DNA from: Eubacterium sp. CAG:274
GTDB taxonomy: Bacteria > Bacillota > Clostridia > Lachnospirales > CAG-274
NCBI GenBank assembly: GCA_000432155.1
Contig: FR888474.1
Location: 37,967-54,658, forward strand
Reading direction: 5' to 3'
Length of the DNA stretch: 16,692 nt
The notes under the pieces were generated by a model. It was not told the DNA's origin. It did no database searches and was given only the letters and a program-made list of their open reading frames with translations. The translations under genes and the position numbers were made by a program. Below are positions 6,577 to 14,661 of the stretch, one piece after another. How positions within the stretch are numbered: position 1 is the stretch's first letter; each line of letters starts with the position of its first letter.

Positions 6577-7966
6577 TACACTTACTAGAAAAAAAGAAGA
6601 ATTTGTACCACTTGAAGAAGGCAAGGTAAAAATGTATGTTTGTGGTCCTACAGTTTATGACTACATTCACATTGGTAATGCAAGACCTTATGTTATCTTC
6701 GATACTATCAGAAGATATATGGAATACAAGGGTTATGAGGTAAAGTATGTTCAGAACTTTACTGATGTAGACGACAAGATTATCAACAAGGCTATTAAAG
6801 AAGGCGTTGAGTCAACTGTAATTTCTGAAAGATATATTGCAGAGGCTAAAAAAGATGCTGAGGGTCTTAATGTTGAACCAGCAACTTACAATCCTAAGGT
6901 AACAGAGGAAATGCCAGAAATTATCGAAATGATAAAGACACTTATTGAAAAGGGTCACGCATATGAAGTAAATGGTAGTGTTTTCTATGACACAAAGTCT
7001 TTCCCAGACTACGGCAAGCTTTCTGGCAAAAATATTGATGACCTTGAGGCTGGTGCAAGAATTGAAGTTGACACAACAAAGAAAAGCCCAATGGACTTCG
7101 TACTTTGGAAGCCTAAAAAGCCAGGCGAACCAGCATGGCAGTCTCCTTGGGGCGAGGGTAGACCAGGTTGGCACATTGAATGTTCAGTAATGGCTAAGAA
7201 ATACCTTGGGGATACTATTGACATTCACGCAGGTGGCGAAGATTTAATTTTCCCACACCACGAAAACGAAATTGCACAGAGTGAGGCTGCTAACGGTGTT
7301 CAGTTTGCTAAATACTGGTTACACAACGGTTTCATTAATGTAGATAACAAGAAGATGAGTAAATCCCTTGGCAACTTCTTTACATTAAGAGATATTGTAG
7401 AAACTATTCCTTATGATGTTGTAAGATTCTTTATTTTAAATGGTCATTACAGAAGCCCAATTAATTTCTCAAGAGAACTTATGGAGGCTGCTGGTAACGG
7501 TCTTGACAGAATTAAAAATTCTTACAAGAGTCTTTTATTCCTTGAAAAGAATGCTCAAGGGGAAATGACAGAAGAAGAAAAGAAGTTAAGAGATGAGTCA
7601 GATAAGTTCAGAGTACAGTTTGAAAAGGCTATGGACGATGACTTTAACACAGCTGATGCTGTAACTGCTATTTATGAAATAGTTAAGTTTGCAAATGTAA
7701 ACTGCAACGAAAATTCTTCAAAAGAATTTATAAAAGTTATTAGAGAAGAAATGCTTTCACTTTGCACTATTCTTGGTATCATTCCAGAGGAAAAGGTAGA
7801 AGAAGGCAAGATTACAGAAGAAGAAATTCAGAAGCTTATTGACGAAAGAACTGCTGCTAAAAAGAGCAAGGATTTTGCAAGAGCTGACGAAATTAGAAAC
7901 GAACTTTTAGAAAAGGGCGTTGTTATTGAAGATACAAGAGCCGGTGTGCGTTGGTCATACAAATAG
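6563..7966 (+). CDS. cysS: Cysteinyl-tRNA synthetase
   Basis: A 467-residue class I synthetase that charges tRNA-Cys with cysteine. HIGN (36-39) and KMSKS (264-268) mark the ATP site. The zinc ligands that discriminate cysteine are visible as C27, C207, H232 and E236. PGWHIECSVMA and HAGGEDLIFPHHENEIAQSE are diagnostic, and the C-terminal DALR-type helical region is complete. ATG 6563 is chosen because of the AGGAGG at 6545-6550 and because the family protein starts MKLYNTLT; an ATG at 6515 in the same frame would add a stretch with no family likeness. The start lies inside the cysE end. Control is by the upstream T-box, a direct feedback on tRNA-Cys charging. Confidence 0.97.
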   Translation: MKLYNTLTRKKEEFVPLEEGKVKMYVCGPTVYDYIHIGNARPYVIFDTIRRYMEYKGYEVKYVQNFTDVDDKIINKAIKEGVESTVISERYIAEAKKDAEGLNVEPATYNPKVTEEMPEIIEMIKTLIEKGHAYEVNGSVFYDTKSFPDYGKLSGKNIDDLEAGARIEVDTTKKSPMDFVLWKPKKPGEPAWQSPWGEGRPGWHIECSVMAKKYLGDTIDIHAGGEDLIFPHHENEIAQSEAANGVQFAKYWLHNGFINVDNKKMSKSLGNFFTLRDIVETIPYDVVRFFILNGHYRSPINFSRELMEAAGNGLDRIKNSYKSLLFLEKNAQGEMTEEEKKLRDESDKFRVQFEKAMDDDFNTADAVTAIYEIVKFANVNCNENSSKEFIKVIREEMLSLCTILGIIPEEKVEEGKITEEEIQKLIDERTAAKKSKDFARADEIRNELLEKGVVIEDTRAGVRWSYK

Positions 7967-7974
7967 GAGAAGTT

Positions 7975-8376
7975 ATGGATATTTTAAATGAAATAAATTC
8001 AGACCCTAAGTCACTTTCTCCTTTGGTATTAGCTTATATTGGAGATGCCGTTTTTGAGCTTATGGTCAGAGGCTATGTGCTTAAAGACGGTAATGCTCCT
8101 GTAAACAAGTTAAACAAGAAATCAAGAAACATTGTAAATGCAGGGTCACAGTCTGAAATGTATGAAAAATTGAAAGATGTTTTGACAGAAACTGAAATGG
8201 CTGTAATGAAAAGAGGTAGAAATGCCAAAAGTTTTACAACAGCTAAAAATCAGAGTGTTTCAGATTACAGACGCGCAACAGGTGTAGAGGCTATTTTCGG
8301 ATATGTTTATTTGTCTGGAAATTTGGAAAGATTAAAGGAACTATTTAAAATTTGTGTAGAAAACGAGGTGCTGTAA
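7975..8376 (+). CDS. mrnC: Mini-ribonuclease III
   Basis: A 133-residue ribonuclease III-like protein lacking the double-stranded RNA-binding domain. In Bacillus it matures 23S rRNA. The catalytic signature SPLVLAYIGDAVFELMVR carries D24, and VNAGSQSEMYE, MKRGRNAK and YRRATGVEAIFGYVYLSG follow, as in the family. ATG 7975 with AGGAGA (7965-7970) is preferred; the GTG- or ATG-type extension upstream would overlap cysS without family likeness. The stop TAA shares an A with the ATG of rlmB. Confidence 0.93.
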   Translation: MDILNEINSDPKSLSPLVLAYIGDAVFELMVRGYVLKDGNAPVNKLNKKSRNIVNAGSQSEMYEKLKDVLTETEMAVMKRGRNAKSFTTAKNQSVSDYRRATGVEAIFGYVYLSGNLERLKELFKICVENEVL

Positions 8377-9272
8377 TGAAAAGAGACGAGAGAAGAAAAG
8401 CAAGTGGTAGAAAGAATGACTCAAGAGGTCAGAGAGGTTACAAGGGAGATACTAGACGAGCTGAAAGAAGAGCTATGCCTAACAGAGATAGACGCGAAAA
8501 CCCTAACAACAAGTATGAGGATAACTCAGCTTTTGATGACGGTTTACAGTTAGAAGGTAGAAATCCTGTACTTGAAGCACTTAATCACGACAAGCCTATT
8601 GACAAGCTTTTTGTAAAGAAGGGCGAAATTGAAGGTACATTAAAGGTTATAGTTGCAAAGGCAAGAGAAAAGGGTATACTTGTTCAGGAAGTAGACAGAG
8701 AAAAAATGGCTGCTATGTCAAGAAGTAATAATAATCAGGGTGTTATTGCTTTCTGTCCTGCTCACGAATACTGTGAAGTATCTGATATTCTTGAAATTGC
8801 AAGAAAGAAAGGCGAAGACCCATTCATCATTATTTGTGATGAAATTACTGACCCACACAATTTAGGTGCTATTATCAGAACTGCTGATGCCTGTGGTGCA
8901 CATGGTGTTATTATTCCTAAAAGACGCGCTGTAGGTCTTTCTGCTATTGTTAGCAAGACTTCTGCTGGTGCTGTTGAATTTGTTCCTGTTGCAAGAGTAA
9001 CTAACCTTGCAAGAACAGTTGATGAACTTAAAAAGGCTAATATTTGGATTGCTTGTGCTGATATGAGCGGTAGAGAATACTTTAAGGCTGACCTTACAGG
9101 CGGTATCGGTATTATCGTAGGTAATGAAGGTAATGGTGTAAGTGAGCTTTTAAGAAAGAAGTGCGACCTTACAGTAGGTATTCCTATGTATGGCAAAATT
9201 TCTTCTCTTAATGCCTCTGTTTCAGCTGGTCTTATTATGTATGAAGTAGTAAGACAGAGAAAATTTAAGTAA
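8376..9272 (+). CDS. rlmB: 23S rRNA 2'-O-methyltransferase, TrmH/SpoU family, RlmB type
   Basis: A 298-residue SPOUT methyltransferase using S-adenosylmethionine. The three SpoU motifs are clear: EITDPHNLGAIIRTADACGA, then IVGNEGNGVSELLRKKCD, then IPMYGKISSLNASVSAGLIM, which forms the trefoil knot. The small substrate-binding domain begins LEGRNPVLEALNHDKPIDKL at about residue 59. The first 50 residues are a highly basic, Arg/Lys/Asn-rich tail, probably disordered and RNA-contacting, found in many clostridial members. By synteny with B. subtilis yacO it is RlmB-like; the exact modified nucleotide is not provable from sequence. The ATG overlaps the mrnC stop and a GAGG sits 7 bases upstream. 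Confidence 0.92.
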   Translation: MKRDERRKASGRKNDSRGQRGYKGDTRRAERRAMPNRDRRENPNNKYEDNSAFDDGLQLEGRNPVLEALNHDKPIDKLFVKKGEIEGTLKVIVAKAREKGILVQEVDREKMAAMSRSNNNQGVIAFCPAHEYCEVSDILEIARKKGEDPFIIICDEITDPHNLGAIIRTADACGAHGVIIPKRRAVGLSAIVSKTSAGAVEFVPVARVTNLARTVDELKKANIWIACADMSGREYFKADLTGGIGIIVGNEGNGVSELLRKKCDLTVGIPMYGKISSLNASVSAGLIMYEVVRQRKFK

Positions 9273-9275
9273 TAT

Positions 9276-9797
9276 ATGAACAAAGATTATTTATTGGTTG
9301 ACGGATACAATATTATTTTTGCGTGGAAGAAGTTAAACAAATTGGCAGAAGATAATATTGAGGCTGCCAAAGATGCCCTTATTAATATGCTTTGTAATTA
9401 TCAAGGTGTAAGGAAAATGAATTTAATTCTTGTGTTTGATGCTTACAAGGTTGCAGGAGGGCAGGGAAGTGTTGAAAAACAGGGTGGTATATATGTAGTA
9501 TATACTAAGGAGGCAGAAACTGCCGACAGTTATATTGAATATACTACCCATGTGCTTTCAAGAGATTACAATGTAACAGTTGCAACTTCTGACGGATTGG
9601 AACAGATGATAATTACAGGTCGAGGTGCTGTGAGAATGAGTGCCAGAGATTTGTATGAAGAAGTTAATGCAACAAAAAAGCACATTACAACATACATAGC
9701 TCAAAACAAACCGGTCAAAAATAATATGCTTATGGACAATTTAGATAAAGCCTCTGCTCAATGGCTAGAAGATTTAAGGAGAGGAAAGAATAAATGA
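9276..9797 (+). CDS. rae1: NYN-domain (YacP/Rae1) ribonuclease
   Basis: A 173-residue PIN-like nuclease of the YacP family. In B. subtilis Rae1 cuts mRNA in the ribosomal A site. The acidic metal-site residues appear in LLVDGYNIIFAW (D9), LILVFDAYKVAGGQG and ETADSYIEYT, with VTVATSDGLEQ and GAVRMSARDL downstream. The length matches the family. It starts 3 bases after rlmB with no strong SD, so translation is probably coupled. Its TGA overlaps the sigH ATG (ATGA). Confidence 0.9.
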   Translation: MNKDYLLVDGYNIIFAWKKLNKLAEDNIEAAKDALINMLCNYQGVRKMNLILVFDAYKVAGGQGSVEKQGGIYVVYTKEAETADSYIEYTTHVLSRDYNVTVATSDGLEQMIITGRGAVRMSARDLYEEVNATKKHITTYIAQNKPVKNNMLMDNLDKASAQWLEDLRRGKNK

Positions 9798-10417
9798 ATT
9801 CAGAAGAATATAAGGCTAAAACCGATGAAGAAATTATTGAATTAATACATAAGGGCGAGGATAAATATGCTCAGGAATATATGCTTGTAAAGTACAAGCC
9901 TTTAGTAATGGCTTGCTCTAAAAGCTGTTTTATATCAGGGGCAGAAAAAGATGATGTTATACAAGAGGGTATGATAGGTCTTTACAAGGCTATAAGGGAT
10001 TTTGTAGCTGAAAAAAATGTAGGTTTTTATCCTTTTGCAAAAATGTGTATTGAAAGACAGATTGCTACAGCATTAAAAACTGCTAACAGACAGAAACACA
10101 AGCCTCTTAATGAGTCTTATTCTTTAGATAAGAACATATTTGAAGATGATGAGGAGGCTACTTATATAGAAATGCTGAAAAGCAGAACTAACGAAAGCCC
10201 AGAAAACAAGTACATTGACGATGAAAGCAAGAGAATGCTTGAAGAAAATGTTATGGCTAATTTGTCTGCTATGGAAAAGAAAGTTCTTTCACTCTATCTT
10301 AAAGGAAAAAAGTATACTGAAATTGCTATTATAGTGGAAAAAGACGAAAAAAGCATTGATAATGCGTTGCAAAGAATAAAAAAGAAAATAAGCAAAATAG
10401 TTGCTGAAAGACAGTAG
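9794..10417 (+). CDS. sigH: RNA polymerase sporulation sigma factor SigH
   Basis: A 207-residue sigma-70 family protein that replaces the main sigma factor at stationary-phase and early sporulation promoters. Region 2 includes KDDVIQEGMIGLYKAIRDF (about 52-70, core binding and -10 recognition). Region 4 includes LSAMEKKVLSLYLKGKKYTE and the helix-turn-helix end KSIDNALQRIKKKI. Both are close to Bacillus SigH, and the rae1-sigH order is conserved. GAGGAAAG ends 5 bases before the ATG. No terminator is visible between cysE and this gene, so it can be read from the T-box promoter, although a separate internal promoter is not excluded. Confidence 0.94.
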   Translation: MNSEEYKAKTDEEIIELIHKGEDKYAQEYMLVKYKPLVMACSKSCFISGAEKDDVIQEGMIGLYKAIRDFVAEKNVGFYPFAKMCIERQIATALKTANRQKHKPLNESYSLDKNIFEDDEEATYIEMLKSRTNESPENKYIDDESKRMLEENVMANLSAMEKKVLSLYLKGKKYTEIAIIVEKDEKSIDNALQRIKKKISKIVAERQ

Positions 10418-10482
10418 TTAGTTCGTTAAAGTATATAAATTTGTGTATGCTATTTTTTGCATATTGACCATGGAACTACTAC

Positions 10483-10511
10483 TTGCAATATTCCAATATG
10501 TGTGATATAAT
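10483..10511 (+). promoter_or_regulatory. Extended -10 promoter of the SCIFF operon
   Basis: A consensus TATAAT (10506-10511) preceded by TGA gives an extended -10. TTGCAA (10483-10488) lies 17 bases upstream as a moderate -35. Start would be near 10518, giving a leader of about 28 bases before scfA. Confidence 0.8.
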
Positions 10512-10545
10512 TCAAACAGTTATTTATGCGAAGGAGGATATAGAA

Positions 10546-10686
10546 ATGAAGCATGTTAAGACATTAAACACTAAGTTACTTCAGAACACTGTAGTTACAG
10601 GTGGTTGCGGTGAATGTCAGACTTCTTGCCAGTCTGCTTGCAAGACTTCTTGTACAGTTGCTAACCAGGCTTGTGAAAACAGATAA
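10546..10686 (+). CDS. scfA: SCIFF ranthipeptide precursor (six cysteines in forty-five residues)
   Basis: A 46-residue peptide with leader MKHVKTLNTKLLQNTVVTGG and a core holding exactly six cysteines (C21, C24, C28, C32, C36, C43). It is the SCIFF precursor found almost universally in Clostridia. The maturase converts cysteine-containing sites to thioethers. The Cys32-Thr37 pair, the site of the thioether reported in the Clostridium thermocellum homologue CteA, is kept here at the same numbering (CKTSCT, 32-37). AAGGAGG (10531-10537) lies 8 bases before the ATG, an unusually good site. There is no signal peptide and no double-glycine cleavage motif of the usual type, although GG lies just before the first cysteine. 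The maturase follows; the peptide's biological role is unknown. Confidence 0.95.
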   Translation: MKHVKTLNTKLLQNTVVTGGCGECQTSCQSACKTSCTVANQACENR

Positions 10687-10707
10687 TTTTATTTTTTTAT
10701 TTTAAGT

Positions 10708-10744
10708 TTAAGCTAAGTTTGGGTAAGTCCTAAACTTAGCTTAA
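10708..10744 (+). terminator. Strong hairpin between precursor and maturase (attenuator or mRNA stabiliser)
   Basis: TTAAGCTAAGTTT (10708-10720) is the exact reverse complement of AAACTTAGCTTAA (10732-10744). GGG with CCT adds three more pairs (one a wobble), for a 16-pair stem with loop TAAGT. It is followed only by TTTGTGTTATT, a broken T-run, so partial termination or 3'-end protection of scfA mRNA is more likely than full termination. Confidence 0.7.
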
Positions 10745-10786
10745 TTTGTGTTATTCTGCCCTTGTGGCACGAAAAGGAGATTTTTT

Positions 10787-12142
10787 ATGATACACAAGTA
10801 TAGTATGAACGGCTTACACATAGTGCTTGATGTTAATAGTGGTGCTGTTCATATTGTAGACAAAGTGGTTTATGATGTACTTGATTTTTACAAAGATTGT
10901 TCTTTTGATGAAATTTGTGAAAAATTAGGTGATTCATATTCTGAACAGGAATTAAAGGAAGCCTGTATCGAAATTGAACAGCTTGAAAAAGACAAAATGC
11001 TCTTTTCAGAAGATGTTTATGCACAGGTTATTCCTAAGATTGAAAGACGAGACCCTGTTGTAAAGGCTCTTTGCTTACATATTGCTCACGATTGTAATCT
11101 CAAGTGCAGATATTGCTTTGCCGAGGAGGGTGAATACCACGGCAAGAGAGAACTTATGAGCTTGGAAGTTGGTAAAAAGGCTATTGACTTTTTAATTAAG
11201 GCTTCTGGTAAGAGAAGAAACCTTGAAGTTGACTTTTTCGGTGGAGAACCTCTTATGAACTTTGGGGTTGTAAAGGGTATTGTTGAATATGCTCGTTCTA
11301 TTGAAAAAGAACACAACAAAAATTTCAGATTTACAATTACTACTAATGGTATATTGCTTAATGATGAAATTATGGATTACATTAATAAGAATATGCACAA
11401 TGTTGTTCTCAGTCTTGATGGTCGTAAGGAAGTTAACGACAGAATGCGTCCTAGAGCAGGTGGACAAGGTTCATATGACAACATTGTTCCTAAATTCCAA
11501 AAACTTGCGGATTCCAGAAATCAGACAGATTACTATGTAAGAGGTACATTTACTCATTACAATCTTGATTTTGCTAAAGATGTAATGCATATGGCTGATT
11601 TAGGCTTTAAGCAGATTTCTGTTGAGCCAGTAGTTGCTGATCCAGCTGAACCTTATGCAATTAGCGAAGAAGACTTACCTGTGATTTTCAAGGAATATGA
11701 AGATTTGGCAGTAGATATTATAAAGAGAAGAAAAGAAGGTCAATGGTTTAATTTCTTCCACTTTATGATTGACCTTACTGGTGGTCCTTGCGTTACTAAG
11801 CGTCTTGTAGGTTGTGGCTCAGGTACTGAATACCTTGCTGTTACACCAACAGGGGACTTATATCCTTGTCATCAGTTTGTAGGTAAAACAGAGTTCAAGA
11901 TGGGTACAGTAGATACAGGGGTTGTAAATACTGATATTCGCCATAATTTTGAACAATGTAATGTTTACAATAAGCCTGAGTGCCAGAAGTGTTGGGCTAA
12001 GTTTTATTGTAGCGGTGGCTGTGTTGCAAATTCATTTAATAGCCACGGCGACCTTATCACTCCTTATGAAATTGGCTGTGAAATGCAGAAAAAGCGTATT
12101 GAGTGTGCCATTATGATTAAGGCTGTTGAAGCTCAGGAATAA
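10787..12142 (+). CDS. scfB: SCIFF radical SAM/SPASM maturase
   Basis: A 451-residue enzyme that forms thioether links in the SCIFF peptide. The N-terminal 80 residues (HIVLDVNSGAVHIVDKVVYD and on) fit a peptide-recognition RRE-like domain. The radical SAM cluster motif is CNLKCRYC (C103, C107, C110), followed by FFGGEPLMNFG and ITTNGILL. The C-terminal SPASM region supplies ligands for two auxiliary 4Fe-4S clusters, with candidate cysteines C335, C343, C361, C399, C402, C408, C412 and C431 (PECQKCWAKFYCSGGC in the middle). Start ATG 10787 follows AAGGAGA; ATG-less extensions upstream overlap the hairpin region. It lies directly between its precursor gene and secD. Confidence 0.96.
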   Translation: MIHKYSMNGLHIVLDVNSGAVHIVDKVVYDVLDFYKDCSFDEICEKLGDSYSEQELKEACIEIEQLEKDKMLFSEDVYAQVIPKIERRDPVVKALCLHIAHDCNLKCRYCFAEEGEYHGKRELMSLEVGKKAIDFLIKASGKRRNLEVDFFGGEPLMNFGVVKGIVEYARSIEKEHNKNFRFTITTNGILLNDEIMDYINKNMHNVVLSLDGRKEVNDRMRPRAGGQGSYDNIVPKFQKLADSRNQTDYYVRGTFTHYNLDFAKDVMHMADLGFKQISVEPVVADPAEPYAISEEDLPVIFKEYEDLAVDIIKRRKEGQWFNFFHFMIDLTGGPCVTKRLVGCGSGTEYLAVTPTGDLYPCHQFVGKTEFKMGTVDTGVVNTDIRHNFEQCNVYNKPECQKCWAKFYCSGGCVANSFNSHGDLITPYEIGCEMQKKRIECAIMIKAVEAQE

Positions 12143-12179
12143 TCCTGAAAACATATATAAAAGGGAGGAAAAATCACAA

Positions 12180-13601
12180 ATGAAATCTAAGAGTTTATTA
12201 ATTCTGCTGATTACTATTATTGTTATTGCTGGTCTTGCAGCTGTGTCTATTTTAGGCGTAGGTAGCAAGAAGGCTACAGCATCTTCTAGTTCCGCAGAAG
12301 CAACAACATCTGCTCCAATGCAGGCAGAACCAGAAACAAATGAAAATGGTGAACCTGTTACTACAGAAGATGGTAAAGTAAAATACCACCTTGTTTCAGC
12401 AGAAGCAACAACTGAAGCTGGTAGCGAAACTGGTACTGATGCAGCAACTGAAACTACAACTGCTCAGAAAAATCCAGGCTATGGTAGCTACAAGAACATC
12501 AAACTTGGTCTTGACTTAAAGGGTGGTGTATACATTGTATACCAGGCAGACAAGGAAAATCCAACTGAACAAGAAATGAATGCAGCTGTTTCTATGTTAC
12601 AGGAAAGAGTAGCATACAAGGGTTGGTATGATGCAGAAGTTTCAAAGGAAAATACAAACCGTATTAGAGTTGAAATTCCTGGTGTTGAAGATGCAGCAGC
12701 AACTGCTAATGAAATTGGTACAGCAGCTCATCTTACATTCAAAGATGAAAACGGTAATGTACTTGTAGATGGTGAAAATGTTAAGAATGCTGATAAGGCT
12801 TTCCAGAATAATCAGGTTGTAGTTACACTTGATTTTGATTCAGAAGGTACTAAGAAGTTTGCTGATGCAACTCAGGCTAACCTTAACAAGAGAATTAGCA
12901 TTTACATGGACGATATGCTTCTTTCTGCTCCTACAGTTAATTCTGCAATTACAGATGGTAAGGCTATTATTTCTGGCGACTTTGATAACGAAAGTGCAGA
13001 AACTCTTGCTGCTCAGATTAGAGCTGGTTCTTTACCATTTAGCTTAAATATTGTTGACTACAATGAAGTTGGTGCTAGACTTGGTGCTGAAGCATTACAG
13101 ACAAGTGTATTTGGTGGTGCTATTGGTATCCTTCTTGTATTCTTATTTATGCTTATTGTTTACAGAGTTTGCGGTTTTGCAGCTGATTTAGCTCTTGCAA
13201 TTTATATTGGTCTTATAATGGTTATTATGAGTCTTTTCGGTGTTACTCTTACACTTCCTGGTGTTGCCGGTATCGTACTTTCAGTAGGTATGGCCGTTGA
13301 TGCCAATGTAATCATTTTCGAGAGAATTAAGGAAGAAATTAATCTTGGTAAGTCTATTAAGACTTCTATCAAGAATGGTTTTGCAAAGGCACTTTCTGCT
13401 ATCCTTGATGGTAACATCACTACACTTATTACTTGTGCGGTATTGTTATGGTTAGGTACTGGTCCTATTAAGGGCTTTGCTCAGACTCTTATGCTTGGTA
13501 TTGTTTTATCTATGTTTACAGCTCTCGTTATTACAAGAATTATTCTTAATGCGTTGTTGGAAATTGGATTAAAGAACCCTAAGATGTATGGCGGAAAGTA
13601 G
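12180..13601 (+). CDS. secD: Protein translocase subunit SecD
   Basis: A 473-residue membrane protein that with SecF uses the proton gradient to assist late Sec translocation. TM1 is about residues 5-26. The conserved LGLDLKGGVYIVYQ motif is at about 109-122, AGSLPFSLNIVDYNEVGARL precedes the membrane part, and five C-terminal helices include GIVLSVGMAVDANVIIFERI. Between TM1 and the first external domain, residues 29-103 are a Ser/Thr/Ala/Glu-rich, low-complexity insert, probably extracellular and disordered, longer than in most SecD proteins. GGGAGG (12163-12168) lies 11 bases upstream. The gene follows scfB by 37 bases and overlaps the secF SD with its stop. Confidence 0.95.
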   Translation: MKSKSLLILLITIIVIAGLAAVSILGVGSKKATASSSSAEATTSAPMQAEPETNENGEPVTTEDGKVKYHLVSAEATTEAGSETGTDAATETTTAQKNPGYGSYKNIKLGLDLKGGVYIVYQADKENPTEQEMNAAVSMLQERVAYKGWYDAEVSKENTNRIRVEIPGVEDAAATANEIGTAAHLTFKDENGNVLVDGENVKNADKAFQNNQVVVTLDFDSEGTKKFADATQANLNKRISIYMDDMLLSAPTVNSAITDGKAIISGDFDNESAETLAAQIRAGSLPFSLNIVDYNEVGARLGAEALQTSVFGGAIGILLVFLFMLIVYRVCGFAADLALAIYIGLIMVIMSLFGVTLTLPGVAGIVLSVGMAVDANVIIFERIKEEINLGKSIKTSIKNGFAKALSAILDGNITTLITCAVLLWLGTGPIKGFAQTLMLGIVLSMFTALVITRIILNALLEIGLKNPKMYGGK

Positions 13602-13612
13602 GAGGTAATAGT

Positions 13613-14533
13613 ATGCGAATAGTAGAAAAAAGAGTTATTTATATTGCCATTTCCGTTGTTTTAATTTTAGCTGGTATCATTGGAATGATTGTTAATGCGG
13701 GTATGGGCAATGGTGCTTTCAGCACAGATGTTGAATTTAGTGGTGGTACTTCTATAGAAGTATCTATTGGTAAAGAATTTGAAAACAATGATATTACAAA
13801 CATTGTTAAGGAAGCTACAGGCGAAAACAATCCTCAGGTACAGAAAGTTGGCGATGGTCATAGCGTAACAATTAAGACTAAGTCACTTTCGACAGAAGTA
13901 AGAAGCAAGCTCCAGACTGCTCTTTCTGAAAAGTATGACTTAAAGCCAGAAAACTTCTCTATTCAGGATGTTAGTGCAACAATCAGTAGTGAAATGGTTA
14001 GAACTTCTATTTTATCTGTTGTTGTAGCTTGTGTATTTATGCTTATTTATGTAAGTATTAGATTCAAGGATTTCAGTATGGGTGCTAGTGCAATTCTTGC
14101 ACTTTGCCACGATGCTTTAATTGTAGTAGGTAGTTATGCAGTATTAAGAATTCCTTTAAGTAATTCATTTATCGCTGCTATCCTTACAGTTTTAGGTTAC
14201 TCTATTAATGCTACAATCGTTATTTTCGATAGAATTAGAGAAAATAGAACTAAGCTTGGTAGAAATAATTATAGTGCATTAGTTGATACAAGTGTTAAGC
14301 AGACAATGACTCGTTCATTATTTACTTCATTAACAACTTTCTTCACTGTATTATGCCTTTACATTTTTGGTGTACAGTCAGTTAGAGAATTCGTATTACC
14401 TATTGCTATTGGTATCATTTGTGGTACTTATTCTTCTATCTTTATTTCAGGTAATATCTGGTACATTATTTCTAATGCTACAAGCAAGAAAAAGGCTGCA
14501 GCTAATGCTAAGCCAGCAAAGGCTAAGAAGTAA
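13613..14533 (+). CDS. secF: Protein translocase subunit SecF
   Basis: A 306-residue partner of SecD. An N-terminal TM helix (about 8-28), the VEFSGGTSIEVS motif near 41-52, and five further helices with GYSINATIVIFDRIRENRTK are characteristic. The tail is Lys/Ala-rich (KKKAAANAKPAKAKK), a probable cytoplasmic basic end. AGGAGG (13600-13605) precedes the ATG by 7 bases and overlaps the secD stop. The unit is closed by the terminator downstream. Confidence 0.95.
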   Translation: MRIVEKRVIYIAISVVLILAGIIGMIVNAGMGNGAFSTDVEFSGGTSIEVSIGKEFENNDITNIVKEATGENNPQVQKVGDGHSVTIKTKSLSTEVRSKLQTALSEKYDLKPENFSIQDVSATISSEMVRTSILSVVVACVFMLIYVSIRFKDFSMGASAILALCHDALIVVGSYAVLRIPLSNSFIAAILTVLGYSINATIVIFDRIRENRTKLGRNNYSALVDTSVKQTMTRSLFTSLTTFFTVLCLYIFGVQSVREFVLPIAIGIICGTYSSIFISGNIWYIISNATSKKKAAANAKPAKAKK

Positions 14534-14552
14534 TTTACAATTTTAATAATTA

Positions 14553-14582
14553 AAAGGCTGTCTGACGACAGCCTTTATTTTT
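14553..14582 (+). terminator. Intrinsic terminator of the SCIFF-secDF operon
   Basis: AAAGGCTGTC (14553-14562) pairs perfectly with GACAGCCTTT (14567-14576) across loop TGAC, followed by ATTTTT. It begins 19 bases after the secF stop. Confidence 0.93.
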
Positions 14583-14630
14583 ATAATATTTTACAACAGT
14601 ATTAATCTATTTATTAGTAAGGTGGTAAAG

Positions 14631-14640
14631 TGTTATAAAT
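14631..14640 (+). promoter_or_regulatory. Probable extended -10 element for recJ
   Basis: TGTTATAAAT gives TGN plus TATAAA (14634-14639). No good -35 is found at 16-18 bases (TTATTA, 14611-14616). Start would fall near 14647, just before the recJ SD. Confidence 0.4.
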
Positions 14641-14661
14641 TTTAGATAATGGAGGTTTATT

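Noticed and set aside
6812..7224. Several reading frames inside cysS on both strands
   Set aside because: They lie wholly within a complete synthetase gene and have no family likeness or ribosome-binding sites.
8762..9283. Long minus-strand reading frame across rlmB
   Set aside because: It is the antisense shadow of a well-supported methyltransferase gene, without SD or recognisable domains.
10446..10463. TATGC/GCATA hairpin after sigH as a terminator
   Set aside because: The stem has only five pairs, the T-run lies in the loop rather than after it, and no T-tract follows.
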